This document shows, one piece after another, positions 40,842 to 49,857 of a stretch of DNA of 64,000 nucleotides. This stretch comes from an uncultured bacterium (lineage in GTDB: Bacteria; Bacillota; Clostridia; UBA1381). The DNA is taken from positions 1 to 64,000 of the forward strand of contig CAJMRL010000007.1 in assembly GCA_905215805.1 (NCBI GenBank). The letters are read 5' to 3'. Position 1 is the first letter of the stretch. Every line of letters starts with the position of its first letter. Below the pieces are notes generated by a model, which was not told the origin of the DNA, did no database searches, and saw only the letters and a list, made by a program, of their open reading frames with translations. The position numbers were made by a program, and so were the translations under genes.

Positions 40842-43427
40842 ATGAGCGAGGTAAAATTACACTTCTTAGATAACAGAAGCAAGAATGGTTATGTAACCTT
40901 CGGTGTGCCATGGAAAAGAGGAGAAATCAATAAAAATACAGAATTTTCAGCATATAATAGCTCTGAAAAAATCCCTGTTCAGTCGTCTCCTATCGCATAC
41001 TGGAATGACGGAAGCGTTAAATGGACGTCACACACTGTTAAGACAGATACTGATGTTACCATAAAAGCAGAATCCGGTATATCCGAAAAAGGAAATACCA
41101 TTGCCGAAGATAAAGATAAAATCACTGTGGACAACGGTATATACAGCTATATATTTTATAAAAAAGGAAATATTATATTTGACTGCCAGCATGCTCAGGC
41201 AAAATTTAAAGCAGTTAAAGAACAAAGATATGAAGAAGACGGATGTGCTGTCACTAAGTGTATCCCCTATTACGGAGAGATTGATGAATGCCTGGTTGAA
41301 GAGACCGGTATGCTCAGAAGTGTTATTAAGGTTTGCGGAACTCATAGGTCAAAAGATTCTTCAACCTTTCTCAGATTCATTGCATATATAACAGTATTGT
41401 ATAAAGAACAGGAGGTTCAAATAAAGCATACATTTATATATGACGGCGATGCTGCCGTAGACTTCATCAAAGGCGTGGGAATCGAATTCACGCAATCGAT
41501 TGAAGATGAGCTGTATAATCGTCATATTAAGCTTGCAGGTGACTTTGGTGTAATGCACGAAGCTGTACAGCTTGTCAATCTCTGGCGTCCAAGACTTGGT
41601 CCTGATATCTATAAAAAACAGCTTAACGGAGAAAAAATCTCTTTTGACGGCGTAGTTGATTTGAGGAATAATAATCCTGTAAATATGGATGATATAGACA
41701 ACATAACAAAGTGGGACAGATACCGTCTTTGCCAAATCACCCCGGACAGCTATCAAATTACAAAACGAACAGCTCCAAATGAATGTACATATATAAAAGC
41801 AGGATTCGGACATCGTTCAAAAGGCTTTGCCTATGCCGGAGGAATTTCAAAAGGTATGGGCGTTGGTATGAGAGATTTCTTCCAGAAAGCCCCTTCTTCA
41901 ATATACATAGAAGGGCTGTCAGGCAATAAATACAGTATCACTGCATGGATAATACCACCGGATGCAGAAGCAGCCGATATGCGCCATTATGACACGGTTT
42001 CACATGACCAGACTTATTATGAGGGCTTTCCGTGGGTAGGCTCTACTCCTTACGGAATAGCTGCTACAAATGATATATCCTTCTATATATTTAATGAAGT
42101 TCCATCCGATGAGGATATTATGAACAAAGCCGAAAGGATACAAAATCCTCCTGTAATGGTGTGCTCGCCTGAATATTATCATGACGTAAAGGTAATGGGA
42201 GAATGGAGTCTGCCATCATATGATACTCCTTTGAAAAAATGGATTGAAGAAGAGCTTGATAAAGCGTTCGAATTCTATAAAAATGAAATAGAGCAGCGCA
42301 GATGGTACGGAACCTTCGATTACGGCGATGTTATGCACACTTACGATGGAGCGCGGCATTGCTGGAAATATGACATGGGCGGATACGCATGGCAGAATAC
42401 AGAGCTTGTCCCCACTTTATGGTTATGGTACGCTTTCCTGAGAAGCGGACGAGGAGATATATTTAATGTTGCAGAGGCAATGAGCCGTCATGCAGCTGAT
42501 GTTGACGTATATCATATCGGTGAATATAAAGGCATAGGAAGCAGGCACAATGTCATTCATTGGGGCGATTCATGCAAGGAGCCGCGTATCGCAATGGCAG
42601 GACATCATCGTGCGCTGTACTTCCTTAGCGGAGGCGATTTCAGAATAAGAGATGTCTTTGACGATGTCAAAGACGGCGACTACTCCACACTCAATATTGA
42701 CCCGCTGAGATTCTTCTATAAAAAAGAAGAAATGAAGCTTCCTACTCATGCGCGCAGCGGTCCGGACTGGTCAACCTTCTGCTCGAACTGGTATACTCAA
42801 TGGGAGCTTTACGGCGATACAAAATACAGAGATAAAATCCAGACCGGTATAGACGACTTGAAGAAAGCGCCAATGCGTCTGATATCAGGCTCAAATTTTG
42901 AATATGATCCGGAAACCGGTCACTTGGGATATATAGGCGAAAGCGCCGCCGGCGGCTCGCACCTTGTAGTATGTATGGGCGGACCTCAAACATGGATGGA
43001 GCTTGCGGACTTGCTCGATGATCCTGAATTTAGGGATATGCTCATACAATACGGTTCATTTTACTATCTGCCTGAAGAGGAAAAGCGCCGAGTGTCAAAC
43101 GGACTTATAAAAGGCAGTGGATTTGTTTATCCGTATATGGCAAGCGCAATGGCAGCATACGCCGCACGCGAAACAGACAACAGGATGCTTGCATATCAGG
43201 TATGGCAGGTTCTTGTCCACTCTCTCGCCGGAAAGGATAAGAATGAGGGCTTTGATAAAGAGATTATAAAAAATTATTATAACAACGAAAATTTGGACGA
43301 AATGTTCTGGATTTCGACCAATTTCACGGCACAATGGTGTCTTAATGCGATTATTTCTCTTGAATTTACAAAGGACTATCTTGAAAATTCAAAAGAGGAT
43401 TATGCCTGGGAGGACTGGGTAAAATAA
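40842..43427 (+). CDS. PcRGLX/YetA-like exo-rhamnogalacturonan lyase (PL26 type)
   Basis: Cytosolic enzyme of 861 residues without signal peptide, resembling fungal exo-lyase PcRGLX and B. subtilis YetA of the yes/yet rhamnogalacturonan cluster. Layout: N-terminal RIFT barrel (about 1-85, VTFGVPWKRGEI, WNDGSVKWTSHT), central beta-sandwich (about 90-430) and C-terminal alpha/alpha toroid (about 450-830), with WYGTFDYGDVMHTYDG, YDMGGYAWQNTELVP, SRHNVIHWGD and AAGGSHLVVCMGG. It would release disaccharides from imported oligosaccharides. Divergent from PL11; followed after 12 bases by mtnN. The activity is by homology; the family fit is good. Confidence 0.85.
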   Translation: MSEVKLHFLDNRSKNGYVTFGVPWKRGEINKNTEFSAYNSSEKIPVQSSPIAYWNDGSVKWTSHTVKTDTDVTIKAESGISEKGNTIAEDKDKITVDNGIYSYIFYKKGNIIFDCQHAQAKFKAVKEQRYEEDGCAVTKCIPYYGEIDECLVEETGMLRSVIKVCGTHRSKDSSTFLRFIAYITVLYKEQEVQIKHTFIYDGDAAVDFIKGVGIEFTQSIEDELYNRHIKLAGDFGVMHEAVQLVNLWRPRLGPDIYKKQLNGEKISFDGVVDLRNNNPVNMDDIDNITKWDRYRLCQITPDSYQITKRTAPNECTYIKAGFGHRSKGFAYAGGISKGMGVGMRDFFQKAPSSIYIEGLSGNKYSITAWIIPPDAEAADMRHYDTVSHDQTYYEGFPWVGSTPYGIAATNDISFYIFNEVPSDEDIMNKAERIQNPPVMVCSPEYYHDVKVMGEWSLPSYDTPLKKWIEEELDKAFEFYKNEIEQRRWYGTFDYGDVMHTYDGARHCWKYDMGGYAWQNTELVPTLWLWYAFLRSGRGDIFNVAEAMSRHAADVDVYHIGEYKGIGSRHNVIHWGDSCKEPRIAMAGHHRALYFLSGGDFRIRDVFDDVKDGDYSTLNIDPLRFFYKKEEMKLPTHARSGPDWSTFCSNWYTQWELYGDTKYRDKIQTGIDDLKKAPMRLISGSNFEYDPETGHLGYIGESAAGGSHLVVCMGGPQTWMELADLLDDPEFRDMLIQYGSFYYLPEEEKRRVSNGLIKGSGFVYPYMASAMAAYAARETDNRMLAYQVWQVLVHSLAGKDKNEGFDKEIIKNYYNNENLDEMFWISTNFTAQWCLNAIISLEFTKDYLENSKEDYAWEDWVK

Positions 43428-43439
43428 AGGAGGATTTTA

Positions 43440-44150
43440 ATGCTTATAGGAATAATCGGCGCAATGGATATTGAGGTTGAGGGACTTAAGGAGCTTATGG
43501 ATGAGCCTCATATACAAACCATCAGCACTGTGGACTTCTACCGCGGAGATATAAATGGTATTTCCGTTGTGGTTGCTGCTGCCGGGGTTGGAAAAGTAAA
43601 CGCGGCCGTATGCGCCCAGACAATGATACTTACATATAAACCCGACTATGTCATTAATATAGGAGTTGCCGGGGGGCTTGCCCCTGAGCTTGGCATAGGC
43701 GATATAGCAGTTGCCGAAAATGTTGTCGAGCATGACATGGACACAACTCCGATAGGAGATGTTCCCGGATATATTTCCGGAATCAATATAGTGAGAATTC
43801 CATGTGACCAATGGCTGTGCAATATGATGATCACCGCCTCGGAGCATATTGATGGCGTTCATGTTTTGAAAGGCACTATTGCTTCCGGTGATCAGTTTAT
43901 TTCAATGCCGGATGAGCGCGAAAAAATCATTTCCAATTTCGGAGCTATAGCCGCTGAAATGGAGGGCGCAAGTATTGGTCATGTATGTTATATGAATGAC
44001 GTTCCATTCGGTGTCCTAAGAGCGATTTCCGACGGTGCAAACAGTGACAGCGCCATGGATTATCCGACATTTGCGCGCATGGCAGCAAAAAATTCAATAA
44101 AAATAGTATGCGAACTGCTAGAAGACATAAAGGAGGTACAAAATAATTGA
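43440..44150 (+). CDS. mtnN: 5'-methylthioadenosine/S-adenosylhomocysteine nucleosidase
   Basis: Removes adenine from S-adenosylhomocysteine and methylthioadenosine in the activated-methyl cycle. The 236-residue protein is of normal size with IGIIGAMDIEVEGL, AAAGVGKVNAAVCAQ, VINIGVAGGL, SGDQFI, AAEMEGASIGHVC and a final RAISDGAN (catalytic Asp) motif. GGAGG before the ATG. It overlaps luxS, its metabolic next step, by 4 bases. Confidence 0.95.
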   Translation: MLIGIIGAMDIEVEGLKELMDEPHIQTISTVDFYRGDINGISVVVAAAGVGKVNAAVCAQTMILTYKPDYVINIGVAGGLAPELGIGDIAVAENVVEHDMDTTPIGDVPGYISGINIVRIPCDQWLCNMMITASEHIDGVHVLKGTIASGDQFISMPDEREKIISNFGAIAAEMEGASIGHVCYMNDVPFGVLRAISDGANSDSAMDYPTFARMAAKNSIKIVCELLEDIKEVQNN

Positions 44151-44617
44151 ATAAAATAAAAAGCTTTTGTGTTGACCACAGAAAGCTCAAAAAAGGAATT
44201 TATCTTTCCCGCATTGACGGCGACTGCATGACATATGATTTAAGATTCTGCAAACCCAACTGCGGGATCGTACTCGATAATATCACTATACACACCGTTG
44301 AACATATGCTTGCAACTTTTTTGAGAAACTCCGAATATTCCGACAGCGTTGTGTATTTTGGGCCAATGGGCTGTCAGACCGGTTTTTATCTTATAGTACG
44401 TGATAATGTGAGTGCCGATGAGGTTATTAAGCTTGTAAAGAAATGCCTGGTTCAGACTATCGAATATGATGGCCCGGTATTCGGTGCAAGTGAAATTGAA
44501 TGCGGAAATTACCGTTCGCTTGATCTCTCCTGTGCAAAAAACGCATGTGAGGAATATTTAAAGGATATAGAAAATGTGACAGAAATTCTTGATTATGATG
44601 CAGTAAATGCCATGTAA
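44147..44617 (+). CDS. luxS: S-ribosylhomocysteine lyase (AI-2 synthase)
   Basis: Iron enzyme that splits S-ribosylhomocysteine into homocysteine and DPD, the precursor of autoinducer-2. The 156-residue protein has HTVEHMLATFLR (metal His pair, HxxxH), GPMGCQTGFYL (catalytic Cys) and a later CGNYRSLD. Starts with TTG overlapping the mtnN stop (TTGA), with AAGGAGG upstream, so translation is probably coupled. A strong terminator follows at once. Confidence 0.96.
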   Translation: MNKIKSFCVDHRKLKKGIYLSRIDGDCMTYDLRFCKPNCGIVLDNITIHTVEHMLATFLRNSEYSDSVVYFGPMGCQTGFYLIVRDNVSADEVIKLVKKCLVQTIEYDGPVFGASEIECGNYRSLDLSCAKNACEEYLKDIENVTEILDYDAVNAM

Positions 44618-44659
44618 AAAATAATTGACAGGCTTTAATTCCTGTCAATTATTTTTTTT
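44618..44659. terminator. luxS terminator, shared with convergent gene end
   Basis: AAAATAATTGACAGG (44618-44632) and CCTGTCAATTATTTT (44641-44655) form a perfect 15-bp stem followed by T residues. Its right arm contains the stop codon of the convergent serine hydrolase. Confidence 0.85.
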
Positions 44660-46057
44660 GCCTCCGGCAAAGCCGCTGTATTCATCAAGATACCATTCTC
44701 CGTTCTTCCTCATACATACGGAAATTTCATCATCCTTAAACACAAGAGTTATATCCACACTTCCGGTATGGTCGTCAATCACCCATACTTTTATATGACA
44801 CTTATTTTTTTCTACCCATCCTCCGGCAGCACAGCAGCTATATTCACGATTTGCGCTGATTCCTATTTGTCTGCCAAAATATTGAGTTTCCGGTAATTTC
44901 GTGTCCCTATATTCTCCTCTTCCAAAATACAGCGATTTGTCACCTCGGTTTGTCTTATAATTAAGGCATTCGTTATCCCAATCCAGAGATATTTCAAAAA
45001 TCCCCATCGGATTTTCTTTAAGCTCATATACGCCGCTTCCAGTAATATGCTCATCTATATTTACAACTGCCGGTAAATCAAGCTTCATAGAATCAAGCTT
45101 TCGTATGTCCTCATAATTATCCTCAATACCTTTATCCAAGGTTTCGAGAATATATCTTTTAAAAGCTTCCTCTATTCTTCTTCCCTTTGCATCATCCCCC
45201 AATGTATTTGCCGTACAAATAAAGCACAGCTCCTTATCGGGGACACAAAACGCATACTGAGAACCCGCGCCGAAAATCGCATAACCAAATTCTGTCATCC
45301 ATATCTGATAACCATAGCCTTTGGTCCAGCGATTATTAAATCCGGAATCACTGTCTATCTGTTTTGTAACAGCTGCTTCAGCATAATCCCTTGCTATAAG
45401 CCTTTTTCCGTCCAGAACGCCGCCATTCATAAAAAGCATTGCCAAGCGTGCCATATCGTACATTGCTGCAATACCGCCGCTTCCGCCCCATGAATATCCC
45501 TCAGGAGATTTAACACAGTCTGAATCATCGCTCAATCCCATTTTATTTCTGAGATATTCCATCAGCTCCATACCCGTAATTTTCTCAACAAGTGCGCCGA
45601 GAGTATGAGTACCCGATGTATCATAATGAAACACCGTTCCCGGGGGATGTGTCGGAATACCGCCTAAAAAGGTTTCCACCCAATCAGGATCAGTATATTT
45701 ATATGTAGTGCCGTTATAGCAGGTAGCCATCATTAAACAATCACGCACAGTCATGTCGTTTACCCACTTATACTCGCTTTTTCTTCCGAACAGCTCCGTA
45801 ATTTTATCGTCAAGGGACAGCTTTCCTTCAGTATACAGCATTCCTATAGCCGCGCTTACAAATGTCTTTGTAACCGAATACAAACGCTGCGGTTTATCTG
45901 CCTTAAAATTACGGTACATCTTCTCCGCGAATATTTTGCCATGACGCATAAGTATAAATCCGTGAATACATATATCCGATGTACTATTTATAAAATCTAA
46001 AACACATGAAGAGGCGCTCCCCGCCTCTTTGCACGTTATTCTTTCAAAATTATCCAT
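44645..46057 (-). CDS. Beta-lactamase-family serine hydrolase
   Basis: Penicillin-binding-protein-like hydrolase/esterase of 470 residues. The catalytic SxxK motif is SVTK (about 63-66), the tyrosine motif is in FHYDTSG (about 152), and a late GAGSQYAF could be the third box. The C-terminal 150 residues form a lipocalin-like beta domain. No signal peptide, so it is probably cytosolic; cell wall or ester substrates are both possible. It ends inside the luxS terminator. One base separates it from the UPF0210 gene, so it is at the end of that operon. Confidence 0.85.
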   Translation of the reverse strand: MDNFERITCKEAGSASSCVLDFINSTSDICIHGFILMRHGKIFAEKMYRNFKADKPQRLYSVTKTFVSAAIGMLYTEGKLSLDDKITELFGRKSEYKWVNDMTVRDCLMMATCYNGTTYKYTDPDWVETFLGGIPTHPPGTVFHYDTSGTHTLGALVEKITGMELMEYLRNKMGLSDDSDCVKSPEGYSWGGSGGIAAMYDMARLAMLFMNGGVLDGKRLIARDYAEAAVTKQIDSDSGFNNRWTKGYGYQIWMTEFGYAIFGAGSQYAFCVPDKELCFICTANTLGDDAKGRRIEEAFKRYILETLDKGIEDNYEDIRKLDSMKLDLPAVVNIDEHITGSGVYELKENPMGIFEISLDWDNECLNYKTNRGDKSLYFGRGEYRDTKLPETQYFGRQIGISANREYSCCAAGGWVEKNKCHIKVWVIDDHTGSVDITLVFKDDEISVCMRKNGEWYLDEYSGFAGGKKNN

Positions 46058-46058
46058 A

Positions 46059-47426
46059 TCAGTTCTTAAGACTCTGCAGCGGAGCCGGAATTCTTCCGCC
46101 GCGGTGTATAAACTCAGCTGACGAATATCCTCTCACAGGCATAACCGGTCCCGTCCCAAGCAGTCCTCCAAATTCCACAATATCTCCAACCTTTGCACCA
46201 GGAGCCGGAATTACTCTTACAGCAGTTGTCTTTGTGTTCACCATTCCTATAGCCGCTTCATCCGCAATTATAGCCGATATTGTTTCCGCCGCAGTATCAC
46301 CCGGAATAACGATCATATCAAGACCAACCGAACATACACATGTCATTGCCTCCAGCTTTTCAAGAGTAAGTGCTCCGCTCTTTGCAGCCGCTATCATTCC
46401 GGCGTCTTCGCTTACCGGAATAAATGCTCCGGACAAGCCTCCTACAGAGCTTGACGCCATAACACCGCCTTTTTTTACGGCATCATTCAACAACGCCAAC
46501 GCTGCAGTTGTGCCATGTGTTCCGCACTGCTCAAGTCCCATTTCCTCAAGGATATACGCCACACTATCACCAACCGCCGGTGTCGGAGCAAGCGAAAGGT
46601 CAACTATTCCAAACGGAACCTTCAATCTCTTTGACGCCTCCATAGCCACAAGCTGTCCCATTCTGGTTATCTTGAACGCCGTTTTCTTTATTGTTTCGGC
46701 AACAACTCCAAAATCCTCGCCTTTTACCTTTTCAAGAGCACATTTTACAACTCCCGGCCCTGAAACACCTACGTTGATCACGCATTCACCCTCGCCCTCT
46801 CCGAGAAATGCGCCTGCCATAAACGGATTATCCTCAACTGCATTACAGAATACAACAAGCTTTGCGCAGGCAAAACCCTGTGTATCCTTCGTAAGATCAG
46901 CCGCTCTCTTTATTATTTTACCCATCTGAGCGACTGCATCCATATTTATTCCGGCACGGGTCGAACCTACGTTAACGCTTGAGCATACAAGCTCTGTCGA
47001 CGCAAGAGCTTCCGGAATAGAATCTATAAGAACACGCTCTCCATTTGTATAGCCCTTATGAACAAGAGCAGTGTATCCTCCTATAAAATTCACTCCGCAC
47101 GCCTTGGCCGCTTTATCAAGTGTTTTTGCTATTTTTACGCATTTATATGTGTTCGGATGATCAAGAGCGTCAACCAAAGTCGCTATCGGAGTGACCGATA
47201 TCCTCTTGTTGATTATCGGTATTCCAAACTGGCTTTCTATATCCTCGCCTACCTTTACAAGGTCATGCGCATATGATGTAATTTTTTCATAAATCTTATC
47301 ACATACAACATCTATATCCGGACCGGCGCAGCTCTTTAAGCTTATTCCCATTGTTATTGTTCTGATGTCAAGGTTCTCCTTGTCAATCATATCTATTGTT
47401 TCTATAATTTCAAAAGGATTTATCAT
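46059..47426 (-). CDS. UPF0210/PFL family protein (DUF711)
   Basis: A 455-residue alpha/beta protein of the DUF711 family related in fold to pyruvate formate-lyase; function unknown. Family marks: EIIETIDMIDKENLDIRTITMGISL at the N terminus, NFIGGYTALVHKG, SSVNVGSTRAGINMDAV, NPFMAGAFLGEGEGE, APTPAVGDSVAYILEEMGLEQCGTHGT and SVGGLSGAFIPVSEDAGM. It almost always follows a small ACT-domain protein, as here (11 bases). Cytosolic, full length. Confidence 0.92.
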   Translation of the reverse strand: MINPFEIIETIDMIDKENLDIRTITMGISLKSCAGPDIDVVCDKIYEKITSYAHDLVKVGEDIESQFGIPIINKRISVTPIATLVDALDHPNTYKCVKIAKTLDKAAKACGVNFIGGYTALVHKGYTNGERVLIDSIPEALASTELVCSSVNVGSTRAGINMDAVAQMGKIIKRAADLTKDTQGFACAKLVVFCNAVEDNPFMAGAFLGEGEGECVINVGVSGPGVVKCALEKVKGEDFGVVAETIKKTAFKITRMGQLVAMEASKRLKVPFGIVDLSLAPTPAVGDSVAYILEEMGLEQCGTHGTTAALALLNDAVKKGGVMASSSVGGLSGAFIPVSEDAGMIAAAKSGALTLEKLEAMTCVCSVGLDMIVIPGDTAAETISAIIADEAAIGMVNTKTTAVRVIPAPGAKVGDIVEFGGLLGTGPVMPVRGYSSAEFIHRGGRIPAPLQSLKN

Positions 47427-47437
47427 TCCGCTTCACC

Positions 47438-47707
47438 TCATATTCTGTGCATAGAGCTAAATATTTCCTCACGCTGAACATGAATGGACAGTCCCATTTC
47501 CTCAGCAACTGCATTAAGCTTCTCTGAAATATCCTGTACCGATGTATTAGCGCTTCTGAAATCAACAAGCATTATCATTGTAAACATATCCTGCATGATA
47601 GTCTGTGAAAGATCCTGTATATTTACGCCGCTCTCAAAAAGTGCGCCGCTTACCTTTGCGATAATACCCATCTTGTCCTTTCCCACAACCGTAACTACTG
47701 CTTTCAT
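47438..47707 (-). CDS. ACT-domain protein (UPF0237)
   Basis: Small regulatory domain protein of 89 residues (MKAVVTVVGKDKMGIIAKVSG, with the GIIA ligand loop). ACT domains bind amino acids. The ATG at 47707 has CGGAGG upstream; further in-frame ATG codons upstream lack one. Its tight pairing with the UPF0210 gene suggests that it regulates that protein; the ligand is unknown. Confidence 0.9.
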   Translation of the reverse strand: MKAVVTVVGKDKMGIIAKVSGALFESGVNIQDLSQTIMQDMFTMIMLVDFRSANTSVQDISEKLNAVAEEMGLSIHVQREEIFSSMHRI

Positions 47708-47747
47708 ATAAATCCTCCGTTCTGCCATATGAGGCACTTTTAATCAG

Positions 47748-48482
47748 TTATTTTATTCGTCTTTGTCTGAGCGCCTCATACATAAGTATTCCGCCCGCAA
47801 CAGATGCGTTGAGTGAATTTATAGTCCCCATCATTGGAATTGATGCTATAAAATCACATTTTTCTTTCACCAAACGACTTACTCCCTCGCCTTCACTGCC
47901 TATAACTATTCCAAGCGAGCCTTTTAAATCCACATTATACATTTCCTCGCCGTCCATATCCGCAGCAACAAACCACATTCCTTCTTTTTTCAGTTCGTCT
48001 ATAGCCGATGCAATATTTGTGACCTTTGCAATTTTCATATATTCAGCCGCACCGGCAGATGTCTTCTCGACCGTTGCATTTACTCCGACACTACCTCTCT
48101 TTGGTATAATAATGCCATGTACTCCGACACACTCCGCTGTACGGATTATTGCTCCGAAATTATGCGGATCTGTTATTTTATCGCATATTATAACAAAAGG
48201 AGACTCTTCTTTTTTTGCAGCTGCTTCCAGTATATCCTTTACTTCGCAATAGGTAAAGCTGCTTACAAGTGCAATTACCCCCTGATGATTCTGTCCCTGC
48301 GACATTGCGTCAAGCTTCGCGCGGTCAACCTCCTGAATAATGATATGGGCTTCCTTGGATTTCTTTATAACCGGCACAATAGAGCCTTCATAACGGCCCT
48401 TTTTTATAAGAATCTTTTCTATCGTTCTTCCGGATTTTATTGCTTCAAGCACCGGGTTTCGTCCGATAATAATATTTTCCAT
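47748..48482 (-). CDS. rlmB: 23S rRNA 2'-O-methyltransferase (RlmB/TrmH family)
   Basis: SPOUT-fold, SAM-dependent ribose methylase of 244 residues. N-terminal substrate-binding domain (about 1-80: IIGRNPVLEAIKSGRTIEKILIKKG), then the knotted domain with DKITDPHNFGAIIRTAECVG, VEKTSAGAAEYM, IGSEGEGVSRLVKEKCD and IPMMGTINSLNASVAGGILMYE. It probably methylates G2251 of 23S rRNA. First gene of the rlmB-ACT-UPF0210-hydrolase group; gap of 40 bases to the ACT gene. Confidence 0.93.
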   Translation of the reverse strand: MENIIIGRNPVLEAIKSGRTIEKILIKKGRYEGSIVPVIKKSKEAHIIIQEVDRAKLDAMSQGQNHQGVIALVSSFTYCEVKDILEAAAKKEESPFVIICDKITDPHNFGAIIRTAECVGVHGIIIPKRGSVGVNATVEKTSAGAAEYMKIAKVTNIASAIDELKKEGMWFVAADMDGEEMYNVDLKGSLGIVIGSEGEGVSRLVKEKCDFIASIPMMGTINSLNASVAGGILMYEALRQRRIK

Positions 48483-48506
48483 ATATTTTATTCTCCGTTA
48501 TCCAAT

Positions 48507-48554
48507 AAAGGACTGCCCTGCTCTGCAAAGCGCATACAAACAAGGCAGTCCTTT
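48507..48554. terminator. Terminator of the aspartate kinase gene
   Basis: AAAGGACTGCC (48507-48517) and GGCAGTCCTTT (48544-48554), 11-bp perfect stem with a 26-base loop, between lysC (stop at 48567) and rlmB on the minus strand. Confidence 0.65.
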
Positions 48555-48566
48555 TATTCCGTCATA

Positions 48567-49775
48567 TTAGTTCAATAAGAACTTGTCATGTATAGCAACA
48601 ACAGCCGCCTCGGCATCTTTTCTGTCAACGAGCACGGAAATCTTTATTTCAGATGTAGCGATCATCTGGATATTGATATGGGCATTATAAAGAGCCTCAA
48701 ACATAGTTGCAGCAACACCTGAGTTATTTACCATGCCGGCGCCTACTATAGATACCTTTGAAACGTCCTTTGTCCACTTGATTTCTCTTGCGTTGATCAT
48801 TTCCTTTTCTTCCTCAAAAATCTCAAGCACACGCGGAAGATCTCCCTCTGTTACTGTAAAGGAAATATCCTTTGTCACGCCGTCGCCTATCGACTGAATT
48901 ATAAGGTCAACGCTTATACCCTTATGTGCAAGCAAACTAAATACGCTGAATGCCTTACCCGGCGTATCCTCTACTCCACACAGCGCAACTCTTGCAACAT
49001 CATTATCTCTTGTTACTCCTCTAACGAGCATCTTTTCCACTTGATTTACCTCCTTGACATATGTGCCTTCATTATTATTAAGACTTGATCTTACCGATAA
49101 TTTTACATTATATTTCTTTGCCATTTCAACGCTTCTGTTATGAAGAACATTTGCACCCAAAGATGCAAGCTCGAGCATTTCATCATATGAAATATCATCA
49201 AGCTTATAAGCGCTCTTGCATATACGAGGATCCGCCGTATAAACTCCGTCCACGTCCGTATAGATCTCGCATAAATCTGCGTGAAGCGCTGCCGCAAGAG
49301 CAACTGCCGATGTATCCGAACCGCCTCTTCCCAAGGTTGTTATATCGTCATACTTATTTATTCCCTGGAAACCTGCAACAATTACAATCCTCTTTTTATC
49401 AAGCTCATTTCTGAGTCTTTCTGTATCAATCATTTTTATTCTTGCAGCTCCATAGCGTGAATCCGTTTTCATTCCACACTGCCAGCCAGTCAAAGAAACA
49501 ACCGGATATCCCAGCTTTTCTATAGCCATAGCTAACAGCGCTATAGAAATCTGCTCTCCCGTAGAAAGAAGCATATCCATTTCACGCTTTGAAGCGTCAG
49601 GATTGATCTCTTTAGCTTTTTCTATAAGATCATCCGTTGTATCTCCCTGTGCCGATACCGCAACAACCACACTGTTGCCTTTTTTATACGTATCTGTTAT
49701 ACGTCTGGCAACATTCATAACTCTTTCGGCATCCTTTACCGATGTGCCGCCGTACTTCTGTACCACTAAAGCCAT
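48567..49775 (-). CDS. lysC: Aspartate kinase
   Basis: First step of lysine, threonine and methionine synthesis. The 402-residue protein has KYGGTSVKD at the start, the kinase core GRGGSDTSAVALAAAL, CEIYTDVDGVYTADPRI, and two C-terminal ACT domains (about 265-400; GVEDTPGKAFSVFSLLAHKG, SIVGAGMVNNSGVAA) for feedback by lysine or threonine. The chosen ATG gives MALVVQKYGG with GGAGG 11 bases upstream. It is the last gene of hom-thrB-lysC. Confidence 0.95.
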   Translation of the reverse strand: MALVVQKYGGTSVKDAERVMNVARRITDTYKKGNSVVVAVSAQGDTTDDLIEKAKEINPDASKREMDMLLSTGEQISIALLAMAIEKLGYPVVSLTGWQCGMKTDSRYGAARIKMIDTERLRNELDKKRIVIVAGFQGINKYDDITTLGRGGSDTSAVALAAALHADLCEIYTDVDGVYTADPRICKSAYKLDDISYDEMLELASLGANVLHNRSVEMAKKYNVKLSVRSSLNNNEGTYVKEVNQVEKMLVRGVTRDNDVARVALCGVEDTPGKAFSVFSLLAHKGISVDLIIQSIGDGVTKDISFTVTEGDLPRVLEIFEEEKEMINAREIKWTKDVSKVSIVGAGMVNNSGVAATMFEALYNAHINIQMIATSEIKISVLVDRKDAEAAVVAIHDKFLLN

Positions 49776-49857
49776 TTTATCTATAACCTCCATCATAACT
49801 TTAAGCAGATACTTGCAAAACCTTATCCTGCAAGTGTCACATTTTTAAGCGCCGATC

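Noticed and set aside
46006..46929. Open frame of 307 codons antisense to the UPF0210 gene
   Set aside because: Shadow of a conserved gene with low-complexity Ser/Thr/Pro content.
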